Shown: positions 9,991 through 17,025 of the stretch, one piece after another
Position numbering within the stretch: position 1 is the first letter of the stretch
Layout of the letters: each line of letters begins with the position of its first letter
Assembly: GCA_032595685.2 (NCBI GenBank)
Contig: CP159373.1
Location: 827,001 to 891,000 of the forward strand
From: Candidatus Electrothrix aestuarii
Lineage (GTDB): Bacteria; Desulfobacterota; Desulfobulbia; Desulfobulbales; Desulfobulbaceae
Direction: 5' to 3'
DNA length: 64,000 nucleotides
The notes under the pieces: model-generated
Told to the model about the DNA's origin: nothing
Seen by the model: only the letters and a program-made list of their open reading frames with translations
Databases searched by the model: none
Program-made: the position numbers and the translations under genes

Positions 9991-10046
9991 ATTCCGACCT
10001 GCTTTAAAAGCAAGATAAACGGCTTGCTTTTAAAACAGGTCGGAAT
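9991..10046. repeat. Long inverted repeat (24-bp arms, 8-nt loop) in the tgt / TPR divergent region
   Basis: Arms at 9991-10014 and 10023-10046 pair with one mismatch around loop ATAAACGG. No T tract follows on either strand, and the site lies between divergent gene starts, so a terminator is unlikely. It ends 29 bp before the GTG start of the TPR gene. It could be a leader hairpin, an operator or a small mobile repeat. Confidence 0.8.
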
Positions 10047-10075
10047 CTTTCCCAAAGTCGAGGAGGGATTACACT

Positions 10076-11311
10076 GTGTCGCAATATACTGTTCAGCTGT
10101 CACCAAAGGCATTTACCCAGCGCTTGGTTGTACAAAAGAAAAAATTTACCCAGGCAGTGACAACTGCTATGGAGCAACACGATGAAAGCAAAAGGGAAAG
10201 ACTCCAGCTTATGGTTGTCAGCCTGACTGAATCCCTGACCTTTATTAAACAAGGCTATAAGCAAGAGGTGACCTGTCGTAAGGGTGCCCTCATGGCCCTG
10301 AATAAAATGCAGAAGATGCTGGGGCCAGCCCTTTATAAACGGGCCGCAGAAAGCGTGTGTGTCAAGGACAGCACCTTGGACGCGGAGCAAATCCTTGACA
10401 AGGTGATCGGCAAGGGAGGAAAGGGTGGAGCCTTTGCCGCCTTTCACAGTGGCCGTCTGGCAGAGTGCCGCATGGATTTTCCCCGGGCAATGGTCCGCTT
10501 TGACAAGGCAGTGGAGCTGGATGGCGCTAATCCCCATTATCTTCAGGCAGCCGGTTTGCTGGCCCGCAAAATGTATCAGCATAAAAAATCCCTGATACGC
10601 TTTATGGCCCTGGAGAAGCTACTGGTCCGGATGGGCAAAGACTCAGTGGAACTGGCCATAGCCCGCAGAGAGGTTGCCTACAGTGCTGCCCTGTTCAGCC
10701 AGCATGCACAGGCTGATGCCTATTATAAAAAGGCTATAGCAAGCCTGACAAAACTCGCTGGCAAAGATCATCCTGAAATGGGGATTTGCTGGTATCAGGT
10801 CGGGCTGCTCAAGGAAAGCCAGGGACTTTATGAAGAGGCTGAGGAACCCTATAAAAAGGCGCTGACCATAATGGGTAAGGCTGGTGACGATATAACATTG
10901 GCCGGTATCCTGGATAAATTGGCCAGACTCCACATGGAGCTGGAAGGTGAACCCGATGCCATCCCCTTGTTCGAACGCCTTTTAAAGATCAAGAAAAACT
11001 CCCCAGCCCCTGACTTGGCCGGAATCATTATCATCTGTAATAATATCGGTGAGGCCTATCGGATCTGTGGCAAGTACGAGGAATCAGAAAAATATTACAA
11101 GCAGGCCCTGATTGTGACGCAAAAGTTGCGGGGCAAGGCCCATCCGGCGGTAGGGAGTATCTATCAGGAACTGGCCAAACTCTGTGAACGGCAGCGAAAG
11201 CCGGATGAGGTGAAAAAATATAATGAGATGGCAGCTGCAATCTTCCAACGAGTCCTGGAGGAGCAGGAGGCAGCTGCCGGAGGTGATAACGAGGGACGTC
11301 TGACCTTATAA
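10076..11311 (+). CDS. Cytoplasmic tetratricopeptide-repeat protein
   Basis: The 411-residue product starts at GTG behind the strong site GAGGAGGG. Residues about 125-395 consist of helical TPR-type repeats (e.g. AECRMDFPRAMVRFDKAVEL, QVGLLKESQGLYEEAEEPYK, NNIGEAYRICGKYEESEKYY). They resemble kinesin-light-chain/Tpr_12 units with paired Y-x-x-A motifs. The N-terminal 100 residues are Lys-rich and helical, and I do not recognise them. There is no signal peptide or membrane segment, so it likely acts as a cytoplasmic scaffold. A long inverted repeat precedes the gene and a hairpin follows it. Confidence 0.8.
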   Translation: MSQYTVQLSPKAFTQRLVVQKKKFTQAVTTAMEQHDESKRERLQLMVVSLTESLTFIKQGYKQEVTCRKGALMALNKMQKMLGPALYKRAAESVCVKDSTLDAEQILDKVIGKGGKGGAFAAFHSGRLAECRMDFPRAMVRFDKAVELDGANPHYLQAAGLLARKMYQHKKSLIRFMALEKLLVRMGKDSVELAIARREVAYSAALFSQHAQADAYYKKAIASLTKLAGKDHPEMGICWYQVGLLKESQGLYEEAEEPYKKALTIMGKAGDDITLAGILDKLARLHMELEGEPDAIPLFERLLKIKKNSPAPDLAGIIIICNNIGEAYRICGKYEESEKYYKQALIVTQKLRGKAHPAVGSIYQELAKLCERQRKPDEVKKYNEMAAAIFQRVLEEQEAAAGGDNEGRLTL

Positions 11312-11322
11312 TGCTTGGTGAC

Positions 11323-11347
11323 TAACCCGGCCTTTCAGACCGGGTTA
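11323..11347 (+). terminator. Hairpin after the TPR gene, possible terminator
   Basis: A perfect 8-bp stem TAACCCGG/CCGGGTTA with a 9-nt loop begins 12 bp past the stop. There is no clear T tract. It lies between convergent genes. Confidence 0.5.
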
Positions 11348-11385
11348 TGTACTCCCTTCGGGGCGCCTCTCACGCACTGGAAAAA

Positions 11386-11709
11386 TTAATCCACGTCCTC
11401 CATTGGCTTGCCACAGCAAACCGGCACAGAGTCACCGGGCTTGAGGTGAGAGTACTTATTACAAACCCGGCAAACAACTGTGCATTCTTCCTGCACCTTA
11501 TCATCGGTATACACGGTCTTTGCAGAAATACCCTCTACGACAAAACGAGCAACATTGCTCTTGGTCGGGATATATTCACCAATAGGTTCCATCCGTTTAT
11601 TATCCGCAATACAATCCACTAACAGACGCCAGAGAACCTCCATACCAGCAGTTTCCTGCGGGTTTTCCATCGTGAACTCAACAACATTTTTATCGATTGC
11701 AATCTTCAT
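11386..11709 (-). CDS. Small protein with C-terminal desulforedoxin-like iron site
   Basis: The 107-residue product starts at MKIAIDKNVV behind GGAGATG; the longer frame from 11778 lacks support. Residues 1-75 are a soluble alpha/beta domain I do not recognise (EFTMENPQETAGMEVLWRLLVDC). The tail has Cys80-x2-Cys83 and the pair Cys98-Cys99 in VPVCCGKPM. This closely mimics the FeCys4 site of desulforedoxin and of the N-terminal domain of the superoxide reductase at 13576-13950 (VLHT...LVCCGQPM). A rubredoxin-like electron carrier or redox sensor working with the flavodiiron oxidase upstream (gap 154 bp) is a reasonable inference. Iron binding is inferred, not shown. Confidence 0.7.
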   Translation of the reverse strand: MKIAIDKNVVEFTMENPQETAGMEVLWRLLVDCIADNKRMEPIGEYIPTKSNVARFVVEGISAKTVYTDDKVQEECTVVCRVCNKYSHLKPGDSVPVCCGKPMEDVD

Positions 11710-11863
11710 GGGACATCTCCTCTGCTGTGGTGAATAGAGCATCCTTCCCGCTCCTCTGAAGCGGGACAACAAAAACATGCACGTTAATCAATCGAATCCG
11801 CAGGAGTCACCCGGCATTTTCATACCTTTCATGCTTTCATGCCTTTCATATCAAAGGCGATGA

Positions 11864-13084
11864 TCAGATAACTTCCTCAACCTCTTTACCTTCCCGAATA
11901 TCAAGCAGGGCCTGACCTACAGTATGCCCCAGCTCTATACATTCTTTCAGGTGCTCGTGCTCCGGTACATACTGCACCTTTAAGCCTTTATGAACCAAGG
12001 TGAAGTTCATTTCCTTCATGGCTGTATTCATCAGCTTAACAGCCTCACCGGACCAACCGAATGAACCAAATGCAGCGCCGATCTTATTGGTTGGACGCAA
12101 CCCGCGCATGTACATCAAAAAACCGGCCATTCTCGGTAACATACCATTATTCAGAGTCGGACATCCCAGGATAATGGCACTGGCTTCAAGCACATCACAC
12201 ATGACATTACTGCGGTGATTCACCTGAAGGTTCAGGAGCTTATAATTAATTCCCTTATCCAGCAGCCCTGCCGCAATAGACTTAGCCATCATCTCGGTAG
12301 AATGCCACATGCTGTCATAGATAACCAGAGCCTTGCCGTTGCCCTCGTTTACACACCAACGGGAGTAGGCCTCCATAATCTTGCCGGGGTTTGTCCGCCA
12401 GACCACACCATGATCCGGGGCGATCATCTTGATGGGAAGCTGCATATCCTGAACCTGCTGAATGAGCTTTTTCACCAGCGGAGAGTACAGGGTCAGGATA
12501 TTGGCATAGTATTTTGTTGCCTCATACATCAGCACATCCTGATTCACCTCATCATCAAAGCGCTCGCTGGTGGCAAGATGCTCACCAAAGGCATCACTGG
12601 AAAAAAGGATCTGATCCTCTTTTATATAGGTGAACATGGAATCCGGCCAGTGCAGCATACGGGTTTCCACAAAGTTCAGGGTCTTTTCACCGAGACTCAG
12701 CTCTTCGCCTGGGGTGACAACATGATAGGGCCAATCTGCCTGGTGAAAATGCTTCATCAAGGCCTTATGTCCCATCTTGGAACAGATAACCTTTTCCGGC
12801 TCGATTTCCCGAATTACTTCAGGGAGAACACCGGAATGATCCATTTCCACATGGTTAACAACCATGTAATCAATCTTTTTCGGATCAATGATATTGCGGA
12901 TACGGTGCATCAGCTCACGACGATAGCCCTCTTTTACCGTATCAATCAACGTTACCTTTTCGTCAATAATCAAATAGGCATTATAGGTGGTACCACGTTC
13001 GGTGGAATAGCCGTGAAAGTCTCTGGTCATCCAATCAATAGCACCAACCCAGTATACATTTTTTGCGAGTTCAACGGGATTCAC
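11864..13084 (-). CDS. fprA: Flavodiiron protein, rubredoxin:oxygen oxidoreductase type (FprA)
   Basis: The product is 406 residues. The N-terminal metallo-beta-lactamase-like domain carries the diiron ligands HVEMDHSG (His78, Glu80, Asp82, His83), and SSDAFGEHLA and APDHGVVW supply the later Asp/His ligands. Residues about 250-395 form a flavodoxin domain (IYDSMWHSTEMMA, FMN phosphate loop; AAFGSFGWSGEAV). This family reduces O2 to water, or NO to N2O, in the cytoplasm of anaerobes, with electrons from rubredoxin. A rubredoxin gene is encoded just upstream at 13364-13522, so the partners are neighbours. It lacks extra C-terminal domains, as in Desulfovibrio ROO. Confidence 0.95.
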   Translation of the reverse strand: MNPVELAKNVYWVGAIDWMTRDFHGYSTERGTTYNAYLIIDEKVTLIDTVKEGYRRELMHRIRNIIDPKKIDYMVVNHVEMDHSGVLPEVIREIEPEKVICSKMGHKALMKHFHQADWPYHVVTPGEELSLGEKTLNFVETRMLHWPDSMFTYIKEDQILFSSDAFGEHLATSERFDDEVNQDVLMYEATKYYANILTLYSPLVKKLIQQVQDMQLPIKMIAPDHGVVWRTNPGKIMEAYSRWCVNEGNGKALVIYDSMWHSTEMMAKSIAAGLLDKGINYKLLNLQVNHRSNVMCDVLEASAIILGCPTLNNGMLPRMAGFLMYMRGLRPTNKIGAAFGSFGWSGEAVKLMNTAMKEMNFTLVHKGLKVQYVPEHEHLKECIELGHTVGQALLDIREGKEVEEVI

Positions 13085-13300
13085 AGGTCAATTCTCCTTT
13101 TAAATATTGGCATATACTCTATTAAAGTTTCTCAAATTTTAAGGTCAGACATAGGACATTATGCCTGTCCCTTTATAACCATTTATTTTCTATTTCTCAA
13201 ATTTCTAAACTTCGTTTGATAAAAATAAGGACAGAATAAGGGAAAGATACGTTTGAGATTTTCTTGTACTCCAGCGGCAAGAATACGTGCTACTTTTTTG

Positions 13301-13333
13301 TTGGCTTGGGAAGGATTACTCTACCCAAGCCAA
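13301..13333. terminator. Hairpin downstream of rubredoxin, possible terminator
   Basis: A 10-bp perfect stem TTGGCTTGGG/CCCAAGCCAA with a 13-nt loop sits 30 bp past the rubredoxin stop. No T tract follows on the minus strand, so termination is only plausible. Confidence 0.45.
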
Positions 13334-13363
13334 ACAAGGTCGGGATGGTCTGCAAAAAAAGGA

Positions 13364-13522
13364 TTATGCTACTTCAAAAGCGCCCTTGTCAGCGCCACAA
13401 ACCGGGCAAATCCACTCTTCCGGCACCTGATCCCAAGGGGTACCTGCCGCAACACCATTATCAGGATCCCCTACCTCTGGATCATAATCATACCCACAGA
13501 CATCACACGTATATTTATCCAT
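13364..13522 (-). CDS. rd: Rubredoxin
   Basis: This 52-residue gene is too short for the usual ORF cut-off. It begins [20 protein letters not shown] and holds both CxxCG knuckles, Cys6/Cys9 and Cys39/Cys42 ([12 protein letters not shown]), with the conserved [11 protein letters not shown] between them. Rubredoxin is a one-iron cytoplasmic electron carrier that feeds superoxide reductase, rubrerythrin and flavodiiron oxidase, all of which are encoded within 4 kb. It follows the superoxide reductase gene by 53 bp on the same strand, and the sequence GGAATTTCA before the start gives a weak ribosome-binding site. Confidence 0.97.
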   Translation of the reverse strand: MDKYTCDVCGYDYDPEVGDPDNGVAAGTPWDQVPEEWICPVCGADKGAFEVA

Positions 13523-13575
13523 TGAAATTCCCTCTACTTATTAAAGAAATCCACCGAATATTCAGTGCATCCTCA

Positions 13576-13950
13576 TTATGATTTCCACAGTCCGTGCAGA
13601 TTACAATAAGCCCGTGCAGTTACCGCCTCTGCATCTGTGCAGAAAACAGCCTCAGGAGCATCTCCCGGATTCAGATCCACCCGATACACCGCAGAACCCG
13701 TCACCAGCTCAATCCACTCTATCCAGTGTTTTTCTTCCATAGGATGTGCTACAGAACCGACAGTCACCTTATAGCCGCTGTCTGTCTTTTCCAGAACAGG
13801 AATATGTTTCTCCTGAGCCGCATCAACAGTATTCTCCGTCATTAACTCCATAGGCTGACCGCAACATACCAATTCACCGGCACCGGTATGCAGCACCTGA
13901 ACGATGTTACCGCATAAGGGACATTTATAGACTTCGTTCTTTTTGGTCAT
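13576..13950 (-). CDS. dfx: Desulfoferrodoxin, two-iron superoxide reductase
   Basis: The product is 124 residues. The desulforedoxin domain has Cys10, Cys13, Cys29 and Cys30 ([15 protein letters not shown]). The catalytic Fe(His)4Cys centre is His49 (EKHIPV), His69 (AHPMEEKHW), His75, Cys116 and His119 (YCNLHGLW), with Glu47 conserved. The enzyme reduces superoxide to hydrogen peroxide without making oxygen, using rubredoxin electrons. GGAGG precedes a double ATG (13953 and 13950), and the second gives the better spacing. It lies between the peroxiredoxin and rubredoxin genes on the same strand, so peroxide made here can be removed by the neighbour. Confidence 0.96.
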   Translation of the reverse strand: MTKKNEVYKCPLCGNIVQVLHTGAGELVCCGQPMELMTENTVDAAQEKHIPVLEKTDSGYKVTVGSVAHPMEEKHWIEWIELVTGSAVYRVDLNPGDAPEAVFCTDAEAVTARAYCNLHGLWKS

Positions 13951-14060
13951 CATTATCCTCCGTTTTATACTGTTCGCTTTACTGTTAGCTACGGGATAGC
14001 AGGAAGACCTACCGCCTTCCTGCCGACATACACTATGACGCTCTATACTCCGACTGAGGA

Positions 14061-14654
14061 TCAACTCGCGTTTTTACTCAGATATTCGGCAACGCCCTCT
14101 GCTGTCGGGGTCATGGCATCTTCGCCTTCCTTCCAGTTGGCCGGACAGACATCGCCGTGGACTTCATGGAAAATCAGGGCATCAACCATTCGAAGCGCCT
14201 CTTCAACAGAACGGCCAAGGGGTAAATCATTGACAACAGCGTGCCGCACAACACCTTCCTTGTCAATTAGAAAAGTTCCGCGCAGGGCAACGCCCATATC
14301 CAGAAGCACTCCGTATTGACGAGATATTGTTTTGTCCAGGTCCGCAACCAAAGGATACTGAACTTCACCAATACCACCATTATTAATCGGGGTATTTCTC
14401 CATGCCCAATGACTGAATTGAGAGTCAATAGAAACGCCGATAACCTCACAATTCTTTTCACGAAATTTTGCTAAGGCCTTATCAAAAGCAATAATTTCCG
14501 AGGGACAGACAAAGGTAAAATCGAGAGGGTAAAAGAAAAGGACAACGTATTTACCACGGTAATCGGAAAGTTTGAAATCTTCCTTAAATGAGCCATCGCC
14601 CATAACCGCAGTTGCTGTAAAATCAGGGGCCTGCTTCGTAACTAATCTACACAT
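14061..14654 (-). CDS. Typical 2-Cys peroxiredoxin (AhpC/Prx1 group)
   Basis: The product is 197 residues. It has the peroxidatic Cys50 in [12 protein letters not shown] and the resolving Cys170 in HGDVCPANW, with the conserved Arg in [10 protein letters not shown]. It reduces hydrogen and alkyl peroxides in the cytoplasm through a Cys disulfide cycle. No AhpF-type reductase is nearby, so thioredoxin or a rubredoxin-based route must regenerate it. A near-consensus sigma-70 promoter lies 54 bp upstream (14708-14737) and probably serves prx-dfx-rd. Confidence 0.95.
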   Translation of the reverse strand: MCRLVTKQAPDFTATAVMGDGSFKEDFKLSDYRGKYVVLFFYPLDFTFVCPSEIIAFDKALAKFREKNCEVIGVSIDSQFSHWAWRNTPINNGGIGEVQYPLVADLDKTISRQYGVLLDMGVALRGTFLIDKEGVVRHAVVNDLPLGRSVEEALRMVDALIFHEVHGDVCPANWKEGEDAMTPTAEGVAEYLSKNAS

Positions 14655-14707
14655 TATACAACCCTCCTTTATGGCGTATGTATTTCTTCTCCAAGAAATC
14701 AGGATGT

Positions 14708-14737
14708 ATTATAGACACTGTTTGTCATACAAGTCAA
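14708..14737 (-). promoter_or_regulatory. Sigma-70-type promoter of prx-dfx-rd
   Basis: The minus strand reads TTGACT, 18 nt, TATAAT. It ends about 53 bp upstream of the peroxiredoxin start. This is the best promoter match in the island. Confidence 0.7.
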
Positions 14738-14759
14738 CCTGAACCCGGAGTTTTTTATC

Positions 14760-14807
14760 AATATCTCCTTGAAAAGCGCGCTCTTCAGCGCTCCCCAAGG
14801 AGATATT
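14760..14807. repeat. Nested hairpin between rbr and prx
   Basis: Outer arms AATATCTCCTTG (14760-14771) and CAAGGAGATATT (14796-14807) pair perfectly. Inside, AGCGC/GCGCT forms a second stem. T6 before and A8 after extend the pairing rather than giving a U tract. It lies past the rbr stop and upstream of the prx promoter, so it may end rbr transcription or act as a protective structure. Confidence 0.6.
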
Positions 14808-14923
14808 ATCAACAAAAAAAACAGTCCTGTTGAAAGAACAGAGAAATAAAATTTTCTATTTCCCTTTATCGAACGGCAAGTTTCGGCACCATGAAGATTT
14901 TTCTCTCCATTGCGCCCATCCTC

Positions 14924-15499
14924 TTACCAATTTTCAGAAAGGAGCTCAAAATAGCTTTGTGGGTGGGAACAGGCTGCACATTTCTGTGGAGCCTCTTGGC
15001 TCTCTTGTAAAAAACCGCATTTTGTACAGTACCAAGTCACTGTCTCGCTACGCTTAAAGACTTTTCCTTCTTTCAGATTGGCGATAAAAGTCCGGTACTG
15101 TTTTGCATGCTGCTTCTCTGCTCTGGCAATGGCCATAAAGATATCAGCAATAGAGGAAAAGCCTTCCTCCTTGGCAATTTTGGCAAAATCTGGATACATC
15201 TCCATATATTCATGCTCTTCCCCGGCAGCTGCTGATTCCAGGTTTTCCATTGTCGTGCCAAGGGCTCCGGCAGGAAAGGAGGCCTGCACTTCAACCTCTC
15301 CGCCCTCAAGCAGCTTAAACAAAGTTTTGGCGTGGGCACGCTCCTGCTCAGCAGTTCTATCAAAAATATTGGCAATCTGCACCAAACCTTCTTTTCTGGC
15401 CACTTTAGCCGCATATGAATAACGGTTCCTGGCCTGGGATTCTCCAGCAAATGCGGTCAGAATATTCTTCTCTGTCTGGGAACCTTGTAATGCAGTCAT
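14924..15499 (-). CDS. rbr: Rubrerythrin
   Basis: The product is 191 residues. The N-terminal ferritin-like four-helix domain carries diiron ligands in FAGESQARNRYSYAA, EQERAHAKTL, EEHEYMEMYP and AEKQHAKQY. The C-terminal rubredoxin domain has WYCTKCGF and QKCAACSHP. Rubrerythrin reduces hydrogen peroxide to water in anaerobes and takes electrons from rubredoxin. The gene starts 22 bp after the PerR-like regulator on the same strand, the classic perR-rbr arrangement, so it is probably derepressed by peroxide. Confidence 0.96.
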   Translation of the reverse strand: MTALQGSQTEKNILTAFAGESQARNRYSYAAKVARKEGLVQIANIFDRTAEQERAHAKTLFKLLEGGEVEVQASFPAGALGTTMENLESAAAGEEHEYMEMYPDFAKIAKEEGFSSIADIFMAIARAEKQHAKQYRTFIANLKEGKVFKRSETVTWYCTKCGFLQESQEAPQKCAACSHPQSYFELLSENW

Positions 15500-15520
15500 G
15501 GTTTGATTATCTCCTTTTAG

Positions 15521-16180
15521 TTATAATGCTGCTTTTCCAGCTTCTGTTATTTCGTATTTGCAGCGCACTGGGCTTGTTACAAAACCCTTCTTTTTCAAGG
15601 CAGTCAGCTGACAACTGATCTGCTTAGGATCCATAGAGGTTGCAGCAGCAATATCCTTATTGGCACAGACTTCATCCGACTTTACCAATGCCTCAAGGAC
15701 TTTTCGTTGCTTATCACTCAATCCTGCTTTTTTACAGGAGCTCTTTCCACATCCTCCTTCACAATCTCCCTTATTTGCCTGCTTCTTTTTATTCTTGGCC
15801 TGACACTTCGGACAAACACCGAAAAATTCCACACGGCAACCGGAAATCTTGTATCCTTGGCTTTCCTCTTCTTTTAAAGTGATCAAGCGCCGCTGATCAA
15901 ACTTAATATCATCAACACGACGACATTGCACACAAAAAATATGGTCGTGCTGCTCAATTTCTTTATCAAATCTCTTTTGACGCCCGCTGATTTCCAGTTT
16001 CCTGATCATTCCTGCTTCAGATAGGATCTCAAGATTCCTATATACGGTCGCCAAACTAATGCGCGGCAATTTTTTCTTGATTCGCTCATACAGCGCGTCA
16101 GCAGTTGGATGATTATGGCAATTTCCAAGCTCTTCAAGAATCAATTCACGTTGATGGGTCATTCGTAAGATATCTTTCAT
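15521..16180 (-). CDS. Fur/PerR-type regulator fused to a second C-terminal winged-helix domain
   Basis: The product is 219 residues; a normal Fur or PerR has about 140-150. Residues 1-130 are a complete Fur-family protein: DNA-binding helix ISLATVYRNLEILSEAGMIRK (41-61), metal site HDH (78-80), and structural zinc cysteines 83/86 and 123/126. A Lys- and Cys-rich linker (Cys140, Cys144, Cys149; CEGGCGKSSC) joins it to a second domain (154-219) with helix-turn-helix character (DIAAATSMDPKQISCQLTALKKKGF). Immediately downstream is rbr, so PerR-like peroxide sensing is the likely role. I infer that the extra domain adds DNA contacts and that the linker cysteines may be redox-active or bind metal. 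A run TTAGTTATTATTATTTTC upstream could hold an operator. Confidence 0.88.
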   Translation of the reverse strand: MKDILRMTHQRELILEELGNCHNHPTADALYERIKKKLPRISLATVYRNLEILSEAGMIRKLEISGRQKRFDKEIEQHDHIFCVQCRRVDDIKFDQRRLITLKEEESQGYKISGCRVEFFGVCPKCQAKNKKKQANKGDCEGGCGKSSCKKAGLSDKQRKVLEALVKSDEVCANKDIAAATSMDPKQISCQLTALKKKGFVTSPVRCKYEITEAGKAAL

Positions 16181-16427
16181 CGGATCACCTGCTGTTAGTT
16201 ATTATTATTTTCTTAAGGTAATTAAGAATTATTCCTGCGTCAAGAGTAATATTCAATCTACAGGACATTTCACAAGATGACCCGCAAAAAACAATTAAGC
16301 TACAACAGCATGATAACTCCAGACAAATAACAAGAGCGGATGATAGACCAACAACGGTATATCTACAAGAAAAAATATTTCTCTGCAGAAAAAGAAAGAA
16401 GAAGAAGTTCTACGGGCAGGACGCCCC
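16181..16427. promoter_or_regulatory. Upstream region of the PerR-like gene
   Basis: With the cspA terminator this forms a 336-bp gap without a gene. The 60 bp nearest the regulator start are A/T-rich (TTATTATTATTTTCTTAAGG, TAATTAAGAATTATT) and resemble Fur/PerR operator composition, but no exact palindrome is evident. The rest shows nothing recognisable. Confidence 0.35.
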
Positions 16428-16470
16428 AAAAAGATGAGTCAAGAGTGCAAGGACATGCATTCTTGACTCA
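16428..16470 (-). terminator. Rho-independent terminator of cspA
   Basis: On the minus strand a 15-bp stem (16435-16449 with 16456-16470, one mismatch) with a 6-nt loop is followed by TCTTTTT. A weaker hairpin (AAAAGCTTCC/GGGAAGGCTTT) lies between it and the cspA stop. Confidence 0.85.
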
Positions 16471-16516
16471 GGAAAGCCTTCCCGAAAAGGAAGCTTTTCA
16501 TCTTGAAAGCAGGATA

Positions 16517-16717
16517 CTACTGAGCAGTAACATTTTCTGCGGCAGGCCCTTTGGCACCGTCAACGACATCGAAACTCACCCGCTGACCTTCCTGCAAACT
16601 TCTGAATCCATCGGCTCGAATTGCAGAGTGATGAACAAACACATCTGATCCACCATCTTGCTCAATAAAACCGAAACCCTTAGAATCATTAAACCATTTA
16701 ACTGTCCCTTCTGCCAT
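16517..16717 (-). CDS. cspA: Cold-shock domain protein
   Basis: The 66-residue product starts [20 protein letters not shown]. It has RNP1 (KGFGFI) and RNP2 (VFVHHSAI), ends AAENVTAQ and is standard CspA length. It binds single-stranded nucleic acid and melts RNA structure. The longer frame from 16756 is not needed. The 300 bp upstream is gene-free and could carry the long 5' leader common to csp mRNAs. A strong terminator follows. Confidence 0.95.
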   Translation of the reverse strand: MAEGTVKWFNDSKGFGFIEQDGGSDVFVHHSAIRADGFRSLQEGQRVSFDVVDGAKGPAAENVTAQ

Positions 16718-17025
16718 TGTGATACTCCTTGCTACGCGGTTTCCTTGCGAAACCATTTAAAAAAAACGGATTCCTTTTACGAAGTCCTTGGTGCAGCCTG
16801 CAATCCAGCCTGCGGTTTACAATGTCTTTCTACAGCCAACGCCGCAAAATTATCAGTACCGATGTCTTATCATATATAAGCTGGCAAAAAAAAAGACAAG
16901 CATTATTTTTACGTAACCAACCAAAAACACTCGAAAGATCCTACGGTTTTCACGAATTTTCTTTGTGCCACAAGAAGATTTCAACACTCCTAAAAAAGAA
17001 AAAAATGGCATTTTTTCGAAACAGC
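16718..17025. other. Gene-free region between cspA and the RND pump gene
   Basis: About 308 bp. It probably contains the cspA promoter and leader and the 3' trailer of the RND gene. I see no coding signal and no clear terminator hairpin. Confidence 0.4.

Noticed and set aside
9991-10046. Terminator for the tgt / TPR region
   Set aside because: The surrounding genes diverge and neither strand has a T tract after the stem.
12215-13219. 334-aa plus-strand ORF
   Set aside because: Antisense shadow of the flavodiiron protein gene, which has complete metal-ligand motifs.
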